In this document: in pieces, positions 9,038 through 17,528 of the stretch | Numbering within the stretch: position 1 is the stretch's first letter | Layout of the letters: each line of letters begins with the position of its first letter | The notes under the pieces: generated by a model | Seen by the model: only the letters and a program-made list of their open reading frames with translations | Database searches by the model: none | What the model was told of the DNA's origin: nothing | Made by a program: the position numbers and the translations under genes | Assembly (NCBI GenBank): GCA_963669295.1 | Contig: OY769938.1 | Span: 1,240,001 to 1,304,000 of the forward strand | DNA: 64,000 nucleotides | Reading direction: 5' to 3' | Source: G963669295 sp963669295 | GTDB lineage: Bacteria; Bacteroidota; Bacteroidia; Flavobacteriales_D; CALLUQ01

Positions 9038-10378
9038 TTAGTTGCCGACGGTTACCTCCACATTTCCAAACATTTCACCTTTGCTTACTTTTTGCACTTT
9101 ATCGTTGTGCATCAGCTTTCGTGAAACGGCATCGTAGGGGCCAACAATAACTTCGTCGCCTTCTTTAATGCCCGATTTTATGTGAATAAACTTACTGTTT
9201 TGAATGCCTGCATCTACCAACACCAATTTGGCTTTGCCTTCGCTGTAGATGAATACACATTCAAACGGCTCTGCTTCTTCATCGGTACGCTTAGCACCTG
9301 GGCGGCCTTTGCGTTCTGTACGCACGGTATCTTCTCGAGTGGTTACCGCTGCTACAGGCACCACCACCACATTGCGTTCTGTTTCTGTTTGAATTTCTAC
9401 TGTGGCCGACATGCCCGGGCGGAAAGGTGAAAGATAAGGCTTGTCTTCAGGAATAAGATCTTGATACGAACTTCTTAATATCCTCACCTTTACCGAAAAG
9501 TTGGTGACCTGATCTACGTTCATGCCCGTGGTATTGGCTGAGTTGGCAATTTCTGTAACAATGCCTTTGAATTTATGGTCGAGGAAAGCATCTACTTCAA
9601 TCATGGCGGTATCGCCCATGCTTACCCGCACAATGTCGTTTTCATTCACATCTACCTGCACCTCCATGTTATCGAGGTTGGCCACCGTTAAAATGTCGGT
9701 AACACTCACCCCCATCGAACCTTGTACCTGCTCTCCTTCTTCTTTGTTGAGGCGAGAGATGGTGCCATCCATTGGTGCTACAATAATGGTACGGTTTAAG
9801 TTATCCAACGCCTCATTGCGTGAAGCATTGGCGCTCATTACTGAAAATTCTGATCCGTTTACCGTTTCCTGCGAAGCGATTAATTCTGCTTCGGCCACTT
9901 CATAATTCGATTCGGCCGTTTCAAAGTCGGCCTGTGAAATGGCTCCCTGGTCGAACAGGCGTTTGTTGCGATTGAATGTTTTCTTGGATAAGCTGAATTG
10001 TGCTTTTGCTTGTGCCAACCGTGCTCTTGAATTGGCAGCATTGGCACGTGCATTGTTTAACGTAGCTTCTGCCCTGTTCAGTGCTGATTCGTAGATGTCG
10101 GGGTTGATGAGGATTAAGGTATCGCCTTTTTTCACCTGGTCGCCCTCTTTGTATTTCAACTGCACAATTTCGCCCGATACATCCGAACCCATCACCACTT
10201 CTACCTCAGGTTGTATTTTACCATTGGCATCTACTGTTTCGGTTAGTGTTTCCAGGGTAGCATTGGCCGTGTTTACTTTCACTTCCTTATCGCCTCCCTT
10301 GCCTTTAAATATAACCATGAGCAACAGGAGTAATACGATTCCCCCTATGATGAAAAACGTTCTTTTCTTTTTCTTCAT
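9038..10378 (-). CDS. Efflux periplasmic adaptor subunit (HlyD/MacA-like)
   Basis: 446 residues. One N-terminal membrane anchor (residues ~6-25) is followed by the adaptor fold: a lipoyl half-motif (GSDVSGEIVQLKYKEGDQVK), a long alpha-hairpin with Ala-rich heptads (~95-190), the second lipoyl half (IIVAPMDGTISRLNKEEGEQV), then beta-barrel and membrane-proximal domains. It should link an inner-membrane transporter to the TolC-type channel encoded immediately upstream (12-bp gap). The inner-membrane pump itself (MacB-type ABC or RND) is not in this window. MacA-like is favoured by the overall layout, but the transporter class cannot be decided from this gene alone. Confidence 0.9.
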   Translation of the reverse strand: MKKKKRTFFIIGGIVLLLLLMVIFKGKGGDKEVKVNTANATLETLTETVDANGKIQPEVEVVMGSDVSGEIVQLKYKEGDQVKKGDTLILINPDIYESALNRAEATLNNARANAANSRARLAQAKAQFSLSKKTFNRNKRLFDQGAISQADFETAESNYEVAEAELIASQETVNGSEFSVMSANASRNEALDNLNRTIIVAPMDGTISRLNKEEGEQVQGSMGVSVTDILTVANLDNMEVQVDVNENDIVRVSMGDTAMIEVDAFLDHKFKGIVTEIANSANTTGMNVDQVTNFSVKVRILRSSYQDLIPEDKPYLSPFRPGMSATVEIQTETERNVVVVPVAAVTTREDTVRTERKGRPGAKRTDEEAEPFECVFIYSEGKAKLVLVDAGIQNSKFIHIKSGIKEGDEVIVGPYDAVSRKLMHNDKVQKVSKGEMFGNVEVTVGN

Positions 10379-10390
10379 GATACTAAGCTA

Positions 10391-11818
10391 CTAAAAGGTA
10401 AGTGGTTTCCCCTGGTAAAAGTCCAAAACTTTAGTTTTGAAGATGTAATCGTATTTCGACCGTAACAAATCCGATTCTGCATTGGTTAATTTGTTCTTAG
10501 CGTCGTTGTAATCAACAGCGTTGATCATCTTTTCCTGGTATCGAATTTCTGCGTACTTGAACGATTCTCGTAATGCTTCTACCGATTTTTTAGACGCATT
10601 GTAGCTCTTGTAAGCTCCCAGCGCATCGGTATAGGCTCGTTGAATATCCGACAACAACTGATTTTTAGTGCTTTCGAGGGTCAGTTTAGCATTCTCGTGG
10701 TTTAAGCGCGATCGGTTAATGTTGGTTTCTACCGACCAACCATTAAAAATGGGAATGGTAAGGCTGAAAGTGAGCGACTTGTTTAAGTTATCATCGAACT
10801 GATCGGCAAACGATTTAATGCGCGTGTTGTAAGATACGCTTGGAATCAATACCGGCTCTAGTGAAAACGCTGTTACTCCAAATGTATCGACAGAAAAGGT
10901 AGGTTCTCCAAATGGCTCGCTGCTTGCTCCAGAATAACCTGTACCGTACGAACCGCTTAATGTTAATTGAGGGCTACGTCCTCCTTTAGCGGAGGCCATT
11001 GATTTTTCAGCACTCATCACCCGTTGTTCAGATGCTTTTATTTCTGGCATTTGCAACAATGCTGTGTTGTATACATCAGCAGGAGTGCCATTCACCATCG
11101 ACTCGTTAACCTCTGGCAAATCGGGGCGTTGAATCTTAAAAGAGTTGGCATCAGCGCCTTGCAATTGCAACAACTGAATTAACGATAAATACGATAGGGT
11201 AAGGTTGTTTTGTGCATTCACCATGTTTTGCTCTTCGGTAGCCAACTGCGAGGCCAGGTTCAGCGCATCGCCTTTAGGCAACTGCCCTGCTTCTACCAAC
11301 TTATTAGTTCTTTCTACCTGCTGGCCGGTAATGGCTACTTGCTGCTCGGCTACGGCCAGTAGTTCTTCGTTAAACATGATTTGCAAAAAGCTGGTAGCCA
11401 CGTTCATCGAAATGTCGTTGCGCATTTTCTCTACATCGAACTTGCTGGCCTCATAGTCGTACTTGCTTTGCTTCATGGCATTCATGTTCGAAAACCCAGC
11501 AAACAAGGTCACATCACTGCGCAAAGAAAAGCTGTTTTGACGCACCCGTTGTGAAGCAAATTGGTTGGTAAAGGGGTCGATGGTTTGTCCCCAATTGTAC
11601 CCATGGCTTGCAAAACCATTAAGGCTGGGCAATAAATTGCCTTTGCTTTGCTTATAGGTGGCTTTGGCAATTTCTGAGGAGATGGCGCTTTGCTTTACCT
11701 GGATATTGTTTTGCACTGCATATTCAATGCATTTGTTCAATGTCCAGCTTTCTTGTGCAAGCACCGGTTGTACTGCCATGGTTAGCATGGCCAATACAAA
11801 TACAATAACCCTGTTCAT
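10391..11818 (-). CDS. TolC family outer membrane efflux protein
   Basis: 475 residues. Signal peptide to about residue 21 (VQPVLAQ), then SWTLNKCIEYAVQNNIQVKQ, the usual start of TolC-family barrels in Bacteroidota. Two long coiled-coil regions (~30-220 and ~265-460) have the duplicated structure of the outer-membrane factor: LxxGNLLPSLN in the first half and KGGRSPQLTLSGSYG in the second, each followed by beta-strand segments. It would form the trimeric exit duct for the adaptor encoded 12 bp downstream. Co-directional with the OmpA-family gene, 105 bp away. Confidence 0.92.
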   Translation of the reverse strand: MNRVIVFVLAMLTMAVQPVLAQESWTLNKCIEYAVQNNIQVKQSAISSEIAKATYKQSKGNLLPSLNGFASHGYNWGQTIDPFTNQFASQRVRQNSFSLRSDVTLFAGFSNMNAMKQSKYDYEASKFDVEKMRNDISMNVATSFLQIMFNEELLAVAEQQVAITGQQVERTNKLVEAGQLPKGDALNLASQLATEEQNMVNAQNNLTLSYLSLIQLLQLQGADANSFKIQRPDLPEVNESMVNGTPADVYNTALLQMPEIKASEQRVMSAEKSMASAKGGRSPQLTLSGSYGTGYSGASSEPFGEPTFSVDTFGVTAFSLEPVLIPSVSYNTRIKSFADQFDDNLNKSLTFSLTIPIFNGWSVETNINRSRLNHENAKLTLESTKNQLLSDIQRAYTDALGAYKSYNASKKSVEALRESFKYAEIRYQEKMINAVDYNDAKNKLTNAESDLLRSKYDYIFKTKVLDFYQGKPLTF

Positions 11819-11923
11819 AGTCTACACTTTTCAACAACAATATTACGCAATTTTCACCCAATATGGCGAATTATCGGTTGAGCGGCAGAATGCCTCTATC
11901 AATGGTTGTAAAATGACGATGAT

Positions 11924-13189
11924 TTAGTAGGCTGTAACCCTGATCTCTACCCTTCTATTGGCTTCCGATTGTCCATCTGTAACAGGACTGGTATAGATCA
12001 TTTGAGTGTTGCCATACCCTTTGTATTTGATCCGGTTTTTCTCTACACCATGCAATACGAGATGGTTGTAGATGGCCTCGGCTCGTTCTTTAGAAAGCGA
12101 TTGGAATTTCTTTTTGTTGGGAGAATTGGGGCCGTTTACATGTCCTTCAATCTCAATTTTCACCGTAGGGTTAGCATTCATGAATTTGAGCAATTCTTCC
12201 AATGCCGGTCTTGAAATGGGTAAAATATCTGCTAAATCCGGAGCAAATTTAATGTTCTTCAACGATACCTTACGTCCGGGTTTTATTTGCTGCAACTTAA
12301 TTTGCACCTCCATGATTGAGTCTTTGCCCGGCACAATTTTATTGCTGTAAAACATGTAACCCGATTTGTTGCAGCTCACCGTATAGGTACGATAGCTTTT
12401 GATGTCGAAAATATAGTCGTGTACTTTCTGTTCTTCCAGGGGAGTACCTGGGTACACCCCTTCAATAGATACATCAGCCGTAATGGGCAGGTCGGTATCC
12501 TGATCAAAAATCATGAGCCGCATCTTTTGTATTTTCTCTACCCGTTTTGGCTTGATTTCTTTCTTTTCTTCCTTGGGCACAAAGTCTCTTTTGTAGTGCA
12601 GGGTAATGGTATGCCCTTTATTTTCACGGTAAGGGTTATCTACCACCAGGTAGTACAACTCCCCTTTTTTTACTTTAATCGACTTGCTAAAGGGGTCGCC
12701 AGGGCCGGATGGCACATATTCTTGTGTGGCTTCAAACGAAAGGCCGGTGCGGCTCTTATACGCTTTGTTGTTTCTCGAAATGTTGGTGCGCACTGGTGTT
12801 ACGCCTTGTTTCTTCATTTTGCTGCAAAATGCGGGGCTCACCGGGCCAAACAATAAGAAATCAAAGTCGTCTTCATCAATAACAGGGGTAATTTCAAAGG
12901 TGAGCTCAGCATTGTATGGAGGGCGAAAACGGTACCAAACGGTATTGTGTTCCCGCTCAAAAAAGTAAAGGTCGCCCAACTCGTTGTCTCTAATTTCGAG
13001 GTTATGCCCTACTCCCGGGGGTGAAATAACAGGCCCAAAAATGGTGTCGCGAATCATTACAGCGCCAATACAATCAGCGTTGTTCTTAGTCATTCGCACA
13101 GGCTGGCGATCCTCATCTGGCGATTCGGGTTGTGCCAATGCCCATGTAGAGCATGTAAATAGTAGTATGCAGCAATACCAAAATTTCAT
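11924..13189 (-). CDS. OmpA family peptidoglycan-binding protein
   Basis: 421 residues. Signal peptide (cleavage after TWALAQ). Residues ~35-205 are a beta-rich domain (TVWYRFRPPYNAELTFEI, DFDFLLFG) as seen in several Bacteroidota OmpA-like proteins. Residues ~225-285 look like a carboxypeptidase-regulatory/PEGA-type beta sandwich (ADVSIEGVYPGTPLEEQK). The C-terminal ~110 residues are an OmpA-C domain (IEIEGHVNGPNSPNKK, LSKERAEAIYNHL, YGNTQ, ANRRVEIRV). The usual GHTD is GHVN here, so the peptidoglycan diaminopimelate-contacting Asp may be lost at that position. 32 bp downstream of the metH C-terminal gene. Confidence 0.88.
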   Translation of the reverse strand: MKFWYCCILLFTCSTWALAQPESPDEDRQPVRMTKNNADCIGAVMIRDTIFGPVISPPGVGHNLEIRDNELGDLYFFEREHNTVWYRFRPPYNAELTFEITPVIDEDDFDFLLFGPVSPAFCSKMKKQGVTPVRTNISRNNKAYKSRTGLSFEATQEYVPSGPGDPFSKSIKVKKGELYYLVVDNPYRENKGHTITLHYKRDFVPKEEKKEIKPKRVEKIQKMRLMIFDQDTDLPITADVSIEGVYPGTPLEEQKVHDYIFDIKSYRTYTVSCNKSGYMFYSNKIVPGKDSIMEVQIKLQQIKPGRKVSLKNIKFAPDLADILPISRPALEELLKFMNANPTVKIEIEGHVNGPNSPNKKKFQSLSKERAEAIYNHLVLHGVEKNRIKYKGYGNTQMIYTSPVTDGQSEANRRVEIRVTAY

Positions 13190-13221
13190 GGAACCTTAAA
13201 AATAATAACAAATCTCAATTA

Positions 13222-15885
13222 TTAATAACTGAGGTTGGCCGAAAGCCACTTTTCCATGGTTGCAAAATCCATGCCTTTTCGCTCAGCAAGTGTTTTTACT
13301 TGATCTTTAGCCACTTTTCCAACGCCAAAATATTTTGACTGAGGATGCCCAAAATACCAACCACTTACTGCAGCTCCAGGGTGCATGGCATAGCTTTCGG
13401 TAAGCGATACTCCAATGGCTGCTTCAGCATCCAATAGCCTAAACAGCTCAGGCTTCTCGGTATGGTCGGGGCAGGCGGGGTATCCCGGAGCGGGACGTAT
13501 GCCTCGGTATTGTTCTTTAATGAGTGCTTCGTTGTTTAGGGTTTCTTCACTGGCATAGCCCCAAAATTCTTTCCGCACACGTTCGTGCATCAGCTCAGCA
13601 AAAGCTTCGGCCAACCGGTCGGCCAGCGCTTTTAGCATAATGCTGTTGTAATCGTCGTGGTCCGCTTCAAATTGCTCAATCCATTGCTCAATGCCAATGC
13701 CTGCGGTAACCACAAAACCACCGATGTAGTCTTGCAGCCCACTTTCTTTTGGGGCAATAAAATCGGCCAGGGCCATATTGTGGGTGCTGCCTGCTTTTTT
13801 TACTTGTTGCCTCAAGGTATGAAACTTTCCTGCACCGCCCTGTACTTCAATGTCGTCGTGATGCACGGTATTGGCGGGCCATAAGCCGATTACTGCACGA
13901 GCTTCCAACCAATTTTCGTCAATGATGCGTTGCAACAATGCTTGTGCATCTTCATACAGCTTTGTGGCTTCTGCTCCTACCACCTCATCGTTCAATATGT
14001 TAGGAAAGCGACCGGCCAGTTCCCAGGTTTGGAAAAATGGGGTCCAATCGATGTAGGCTTTGAGTGCTTCCAACGGATAGTTGTTGAACACTTTTGTTCC
14101 GGTAAAGGTAGGAGTGGTAATGTCTTCCTGCTTCCAACTGATGGGCAACTTGTTGTTGCGGGCCTCTTCGAGGGAAAGGTAGGTTTTTTGCTTGCTTTTC
14201 TTTTGGTGGTTTTCACGCACCTTCTCGTATTCTGCTTTTATTTCCTCTACAAAAGCAGCTTTTTTGTTGCCCAATAGTTTCTCTACCACCGTTACCGACC
14301 GAGAAGCATCAAGTACGTGAACGGTTTGCGCACGTTGATAGCCTTGCTCAATCTTCACTGCCGTGTGTACCCGGGAAGTGGTGGCTCCTCCAATGAGCAG
14401 TGGAATATCCATATTGGCACGCTCCATTTCTTTGGCCACGTGCACCATTTCGTCTAACGATGGGGTAATGAGTCCACTTAATCCAATGATGTCTACCTGT
14501 TCTTCTTGCGCCTTAGCCAATATTTTTTCGCCAGGTACCATCACCCCCATGTCAATGATTTCGTAGTTATTGCAACCCAATACTACGCCTACAATGTTTT
14601 TACCGATGTCGTGTACATCGCCTTTTACTGTGGCCAGTAGTACTTTACCCGCTGCTTCTACTTTCCCTCCTTTTTCTGCTTCGATGAAGGGCAGCAGGTA
14701 GGCTACTGCTTTTTTCATTACCCGGGCACTTTTCACCACCTGCGGCAAAAACATTTTCCCGGAACCAAACAGGTCGCCCACCACATTCATCCCATCCATC
14801 AACGGTCCCTCAATGACTTGCAACGGACGATCGTATTGTTGGCGGCATTCTTCTACATCTTCTTCAATGTATTCTACAATGCCCTTTACCAGTGCATGGG
14901 TTAACCGTTCGTTCACCCCTGTTTGTCGCCAACGGTCGTCTTTTTCTTGTTTCTTGCCTTCACTTTTCACTGTTTCAGCAAATTCCAGCAGGCGTTCGGT
15001 GGCATCTTCTCTGCGATTCAGCAACACATCTTCTACCCGCTCCAGCAGGTCGGCAGGAATGTTGTCGTACACTTCCAGCATGGTGGGGTTAACAATGCCC
15101 ATGTCCATGCCTTCGTTAATGGCGTGGTACAAAAATGCCGAATGCATGGCCTCACGCACCGCAGTATTGCCTCGAAACGAGAACGACACATTACTTACTC
15201 CGCCACTTACATGTGCTCCAGGAAGGTTTTCTTTGATCCACCGCGTAGCTTTGAAAAAATCCAGCGCATAGTTGTTATGTTCGGCAATGCCAGTGGCTAC
15301 AGGAAAGATATTGGGGTCGAAAATAATTTCTTGTGGAGGGAAGTGTACCGTATTCACCAGGATGTCGTACGACCGTTTGCATATTTCAATACGACGCTCA
15401 TAGGTATCGGCCTGGCCATCTTCATCAAAGGCCATTACAATGACCGCTGCGCCATACATTTTCACCTTTTTGGCTTGTTGAACGAATGCTTCTTCCCCTT
15501 CTTTCAAGCTGATGGAATTTACAATACCTTTGCCTTGAATGCACTTTAAGCCCGCTTCAATGATGCTCCATTTGGAAGAGTCTATCATGATAGGAATGCG
15601 CGCAATGTCGGGCTCGGCAGCGATGAGGTTGAGGAACTTCACCATGGCTTGTTCGCCATCAATCATGCCTTCATCCATATTTACATCCAGCACCTGCGCA
15701 CCTCCTTCTACCTGGTCGCGTGCAATGGATAGTGCTTCATCGTAATTGTCTTCCTTAATCAATCGCAAGAATTTGCGAGATCCAGTAACGTTGGTACGTT
15801 CTCCTATGTTCACAAAATTCGACTCGGGAGTAACGACCAGCGGTTCCAAACCGCTCAACTTCAAATAGGGTAATGTTGTTTCCAC
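13222..15885 (-). CDS. metH: Cobalamin-dependent methionine synthase, folate/B12/activation modules
   Basis: 887 residues from a GTG start at 15885. An in-frame ATG at 15984 exists, but it would overlap the upstream gene by 88 bp and add 33 low-similarity residues. Modules in order: pterin-binding (SNFVNIGERTNVTGS from ~22), cobalamin cap and B12 domain (GDVHDIG at ~422-428, His axial ligand), and the SAM-dependent reactivation domain (RPAPGYPACPDH near ~795). The homocysteine-binding module is absent and is supplied by the preceding gene 11 bp upstream. Together they perform B12-dependent methylation of homocysteine by methyltetrahydrofolate. The split arrangement is common in Flavobacteriia. 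Controlled by the SAM-I riboswitch upstream of the first gene. Confidence 0.93.
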   Translation of the reverse strand: METTLPYLKLSGLEPLVVTPESNFVNIGERTNVTGSRKFLRLIKEDNYDEALSIARDQVEGGAQVLDVNMDEGMIDGEQAMVKFLNLIAAEPDIARIPIMIDSSKWSIIEAGLKCIQGKGIVNSISLKEGEEAFVQQAKKVKMYGAAVIVMAFDEDGQADTYERRIEICKRSYDILVNTVHFPPQEIIFDPNIFPVATGIAEHNNYALDFFKATRWIKENLPGAHVSGGVSNVSFSFRGNTAVREAMHSAFLYHAINEGMDMGIVNPTMLEVYDNIPADLLERVEDVLLNRREDATERLLEFAETVKSEGKKQEKDDRWRQTGVNERLTHALVKGIVEYIEEDVEECRQQYDRPLQVIEGPLMDGMNVVGDLFGSGKMFLPQVVKSARVMKKAVAYLLPFIEAEKGGKVEAAGKVLLATVKGDVHDIGKNIVGVVLGCNNYEIIDMGVMVPGEKILAKAQEEQVDIIGLSGLITPSLDEMVHVAKEMERANMDIPLLIGGATTSRVHTAVKIEQGYQRAQTVHVLDASRSVTVVEKLLGNKKAAFVEEIKAEYEKVRENHQKKSKQKTYLSLEEARNNKLPISWKQEDITTPTFTGTKVFNNYPLEALKAYIDWTPFFQTWELAGRFPNILNDEVVGAEATKLYEDAQALLQRIIDENWLEARAVIGLWPANTVHHDDIEVQGGAGKFHTLRQQVKKAGSTHNMALADFIAPKESGLQDYIGGFVVTAGIGIEQWIEQFEADHDDYNSIMLKALADRLAEAFAELMHERVRKEFWGYASEETLNNEALIKEQYRGIRPAPGYPACPDHTEKPELFRLLDAEAAIGVSLTESYAMHPGAAVSGWYFGHPQSKYFGVGKVAKDQVKTLAERKGMDFATMEKWLSANLSY

Positions 15886-15896
15886 AATTCTTCTTC

Positions 15897-16892
15897 TTAT
15901 ACAGGTACTGCTGCTTTTCGCGGGGTGTATTTGGCCGCTACGTTTGCAATGGCATTGATGTGTAGCGGTGTAGTGCCACAACATCCTCCTACAATATTGA
16001 TCAATCCTTCATTTAAAAATACTTCTATCTGTGCCGCCATATCTTCAGGGCTTTCATCGTATTCGCCAAATTCATTAGGCAGCCCAGCATTGGGGTGAGC
16101 ACTCACCATGAAGTCGGATTTCTTTGATAATACCTGTAAGTAAGGACGCAATTCTTTGGCTCCCAACGCACAATTCAGCCCTATGCTCAACAAAGGCATG
16201 TGCGATACCGAAATCAAAAACGCTTCGGTGGTTTGTCCTGACAATGTACGACCACTGGCATCGGTAATGGTGCCCGATACCATGATGGGTATTTCTACCC
16301 CTTTTTCTTCAAATGCTTCTGCAATGGCAAACAGTGCTGCCTTGGCATTCAACGTATCGAAGATGGTTTCTACCAACAGGCAATCTACCCCTCCTTCAAG
16401 CAAGGCCAGTGCCTGATCTTTATACGATGCTTTCAGTTGGTCGAAAGTAACGGCCCGGTAACCGGGGTCGTTTACGTCGGGCGATAAGGAAGCAGTACGA
16501 TTGGTAGGCCCCATTGAACCGGCCACAAAGCGCGGTTTATGAGGTTCGCGTGCTGTAAACTCGTCGGCCACTTCACGCGCAATTTTTGCCGATAGGTAAT
16601 TGATGTCATATACATTATCAATCTGGTAGTCGGCCTGCGCAATGGTAGTGGCACTAAAGGTATTGGTTTCGGCAATGTCTGCCCCAGCTTCAAAGTACTG
16701 CGCATGAATGTCTTTAATGATATCGGGGCGGGTTACCGACAACAGGTCGTTGTTGCCTTTCAGGGAACAAGGGTGATCTTTATAATGCTCGCCCCTAAAG
16801 TCCTCCTCTTCCAGCGTATGACGCTGAATCATGGTGCCCATGGCTCCATCGAGTATCAATATGCGCTCTGCTACTGCCTCTGTTAATGTCAT
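15897..16892 (-). CDS. Methionine synthase homocysteine-binding module (separate gene)
   Basis: 331 residues from ATG at 16892 (MTLTEAVAERILILDGAMGT). An upstream ATG at 16949 adds 19 residues unlike the family, so the later start is preferred. This is the (beta/alpha)8 homocysteine S-methyltransferase barrel of MetH: DGAMGTMIQ, GxGADIAETNTFSAT, FVAGSMGPT, and the zinc thiolates in GLNCALGAKE (Cys ~239) and GGCCGTTP (Cys ~303-304). It activates homocysteine for attack on methylcobalamin carried by the protein of the next gene. The product resembles residues ~1-350 of single-chain E. coli MetH. First gene after the SAM-I riboswitch, with a ~200-nt leader. Confidence 0.93.
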   Translation of the reverse strand: MTLTEAVAERILILDGAMGTMIQRHTLEEEDFRGEHYKDHPCSLKGNNDLLSVTRPDIIKDIHAQYFEAGADIAETNTFSATTIAQADYQIDNVYDINYLSAKIAREVADEFTAREPHKPRFVAGSMGPTNRTASLSPDVNDPGYRAVTFDQLKASYKDQALALLEGGVDCLLVETIFDTLNAKAALFAIAEAFEEKGVEIPIMVSGTITDASGRTLSGQTTEAFLISVSHMPLLSIGLNCALGAKELRPYLQVLSKKSDFMVSAHPNAGLPNEFGEYDESPEDMAAQIEVFLNEGLINIVGGCCGTTPLHINAIANVAAKYTPRKAAVPV

Positions 16893-17095
16893 TTTAATAT
16901 GTATGTGCCTCCCTTCCTCCATCAAGAGAAATGATTGGCGGTTTTTCATTTTTCACCCCACCTATATAGGGTAGGTGCAACTTACTGTTTGGTGCCTTAT
17001 GGCTTTCTAAACAGCGTTGTACTTAATAAAAAAAATCCCTTCCTGTAAGTTGAAAGAGATGACTAAAATGTATAGTGATTGGTTGGTCTTTTCAA

Positions 17096-17198
17096 CTTAT
17101 CTGTTCCTCAAAAGGATAGGATTTAGCACCTTCCTTTTCTTGCGAAAAGGGGTTGCCGCGGTTTCTCAGGGCCTAATCCCTCCACCGTTCTTAATAAG
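17096..17198 (-). promoter_or_regulatory. SAM-I (S-box) riboswitch upstream of split metH
   Basis: Read on the minus strand, this segment contains the conserved S-box core in order: AAGAACGGTGGAGGG, GGCCCTGAGAAACC, GCGGCAACC, an 18-nt P3 hairpin (CCTTTTCGCAAGAAAAGG), AAGGTGCTAAATCC, and a closing GATAAG. P1 pairs CTTAT (17194-17198) with ATAAG (17096-17100). The 3' strand of P1 also belongs to a mutually exclusive 10-bp hairpin, 17090-17099 with 17046-17055. A T8 run follows (17028-17035), ten bases after that hairpin. S-adenosylmethionine binding is expected to switch off downstream metH expression. Whether control is by termination or translation is not settled by the sequence. Confidence 0.93.
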
Positions 17199-17222
17199 TA
17201 TATAGCATTAAAAGAACTAAGG

Positions 17223-17253
17223 CAAAGATAATGCTTTGCCCAACGAAAAACAA
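17223..17253 (-). promoter_or_regulatory. Bacteroidota-type promoter for the SAM riboswitch/metH unit
   Basis: Minus-strand -7 box TATCTTTG (17223-17230) matches TAnnTTTG exactly, with TTG (17251-17253) 20 bp upstream. Predicted start is near 17216, about 18 nt before P1 of the riboswitch. The -33 element directly abuts the stop codon of the preceding small gene. Confidence 0.65.
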
Positions 17254-17487
17254 CTACCGCGCTGCCTTGAGTGCACGAAACAAGCCAAAAATCCTCTTTC
17301 TAAAGAAGATGAACAGCAGCACATACGGAATTCCCATGATGTATAAAATACCTGTATTGATGCTTTTGCCTTCTTCCGACGATTCCACTACAGCCTTACA
17401 CATCGAGCATTGTGCCTCACTTTCGCCCACCATTAGGAAAGCAAAAAAAAGCACTAGAGCTACCGTTATGAGTCGGTTCAGTTTCAT
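17254..17487 (-). CDS. Small conserved membrane protein next to cytochrome oxidase assembly genes
   Basis: 77 residues from ATG at 17487. An ATG at 17496 would lie at or upstream of the start site predicted from the promoter at 17498-17528, so the shorter form is preferred. Signal peptide or first membrane segment to ESEAQ, then a CSMC motif (CxxC) and a short soluble loop, then a second membrane segment (ILYIMGIPYVLLFIFF) and a basic tail. The CxxC just after the predicted cleavage site suggests a redox or metal role at the outer face of the inner membrane. Similar small proteins lie beside Sco/cox genes in Flavobacteriia. Function unknown. Confidence 0.7.
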   Translation of the reverse strand: MKLNRLITVALVLFFAFLMVGESEAQCSMCKAVVESSEEGKSINTGILYIMGIPYVLLFIFFRKRIFGLFRALKAAR

Positions 17488-17497
17488 TTTTCGCAAA

Positions 17498-17528
17498 CAA
17501 AGTTACTAAGAATTGAGGGGAGATACAA
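17498..17528 (-). promoter_or_regulatory. Promoter of the small CxxC membrane protein
   Basis: Minus strand TTG (17526-17528), 20-bp spacer, TAACTTTG (17498-17505), an exact TAnnTTTG box. The expected transcription start is about 17491-17493, only a few bases before the ATG at 17487, which is why that ATG is preferred. Confidence 0.65.

Noticed and set aside
12419..12856. Long open frames opposite real genes (for example 12419-12856 plus, 23101-24159 plus, 14923-15549 plus)
   Set aside because: They lie antisense to well-supported genes, have low-complexity or unlikely compositions and no family features.
15886..15984. ATG start of the large metH gene at 15984
   Set aside because: It would overlap the homocysteine module gene by 88 bp and add 33 Cys/His/Arg-rich residues unlike MetH. 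The GTG at 15885 begins exactly where family similarity begins.
13222..16892. Frameshifted (broken) metH
   Set aside because: The break falls exactly between the homocysteine and folate modules with a normal stop and a new start. The split form is known from Flavobacteriia.
16893..16949. Upstream ATG for the homocysteine-binding module at 16949
   Set aside because: The 19 extra residues are unlike the family; the sequence from 16892 aligns with the MetH N-terminus.
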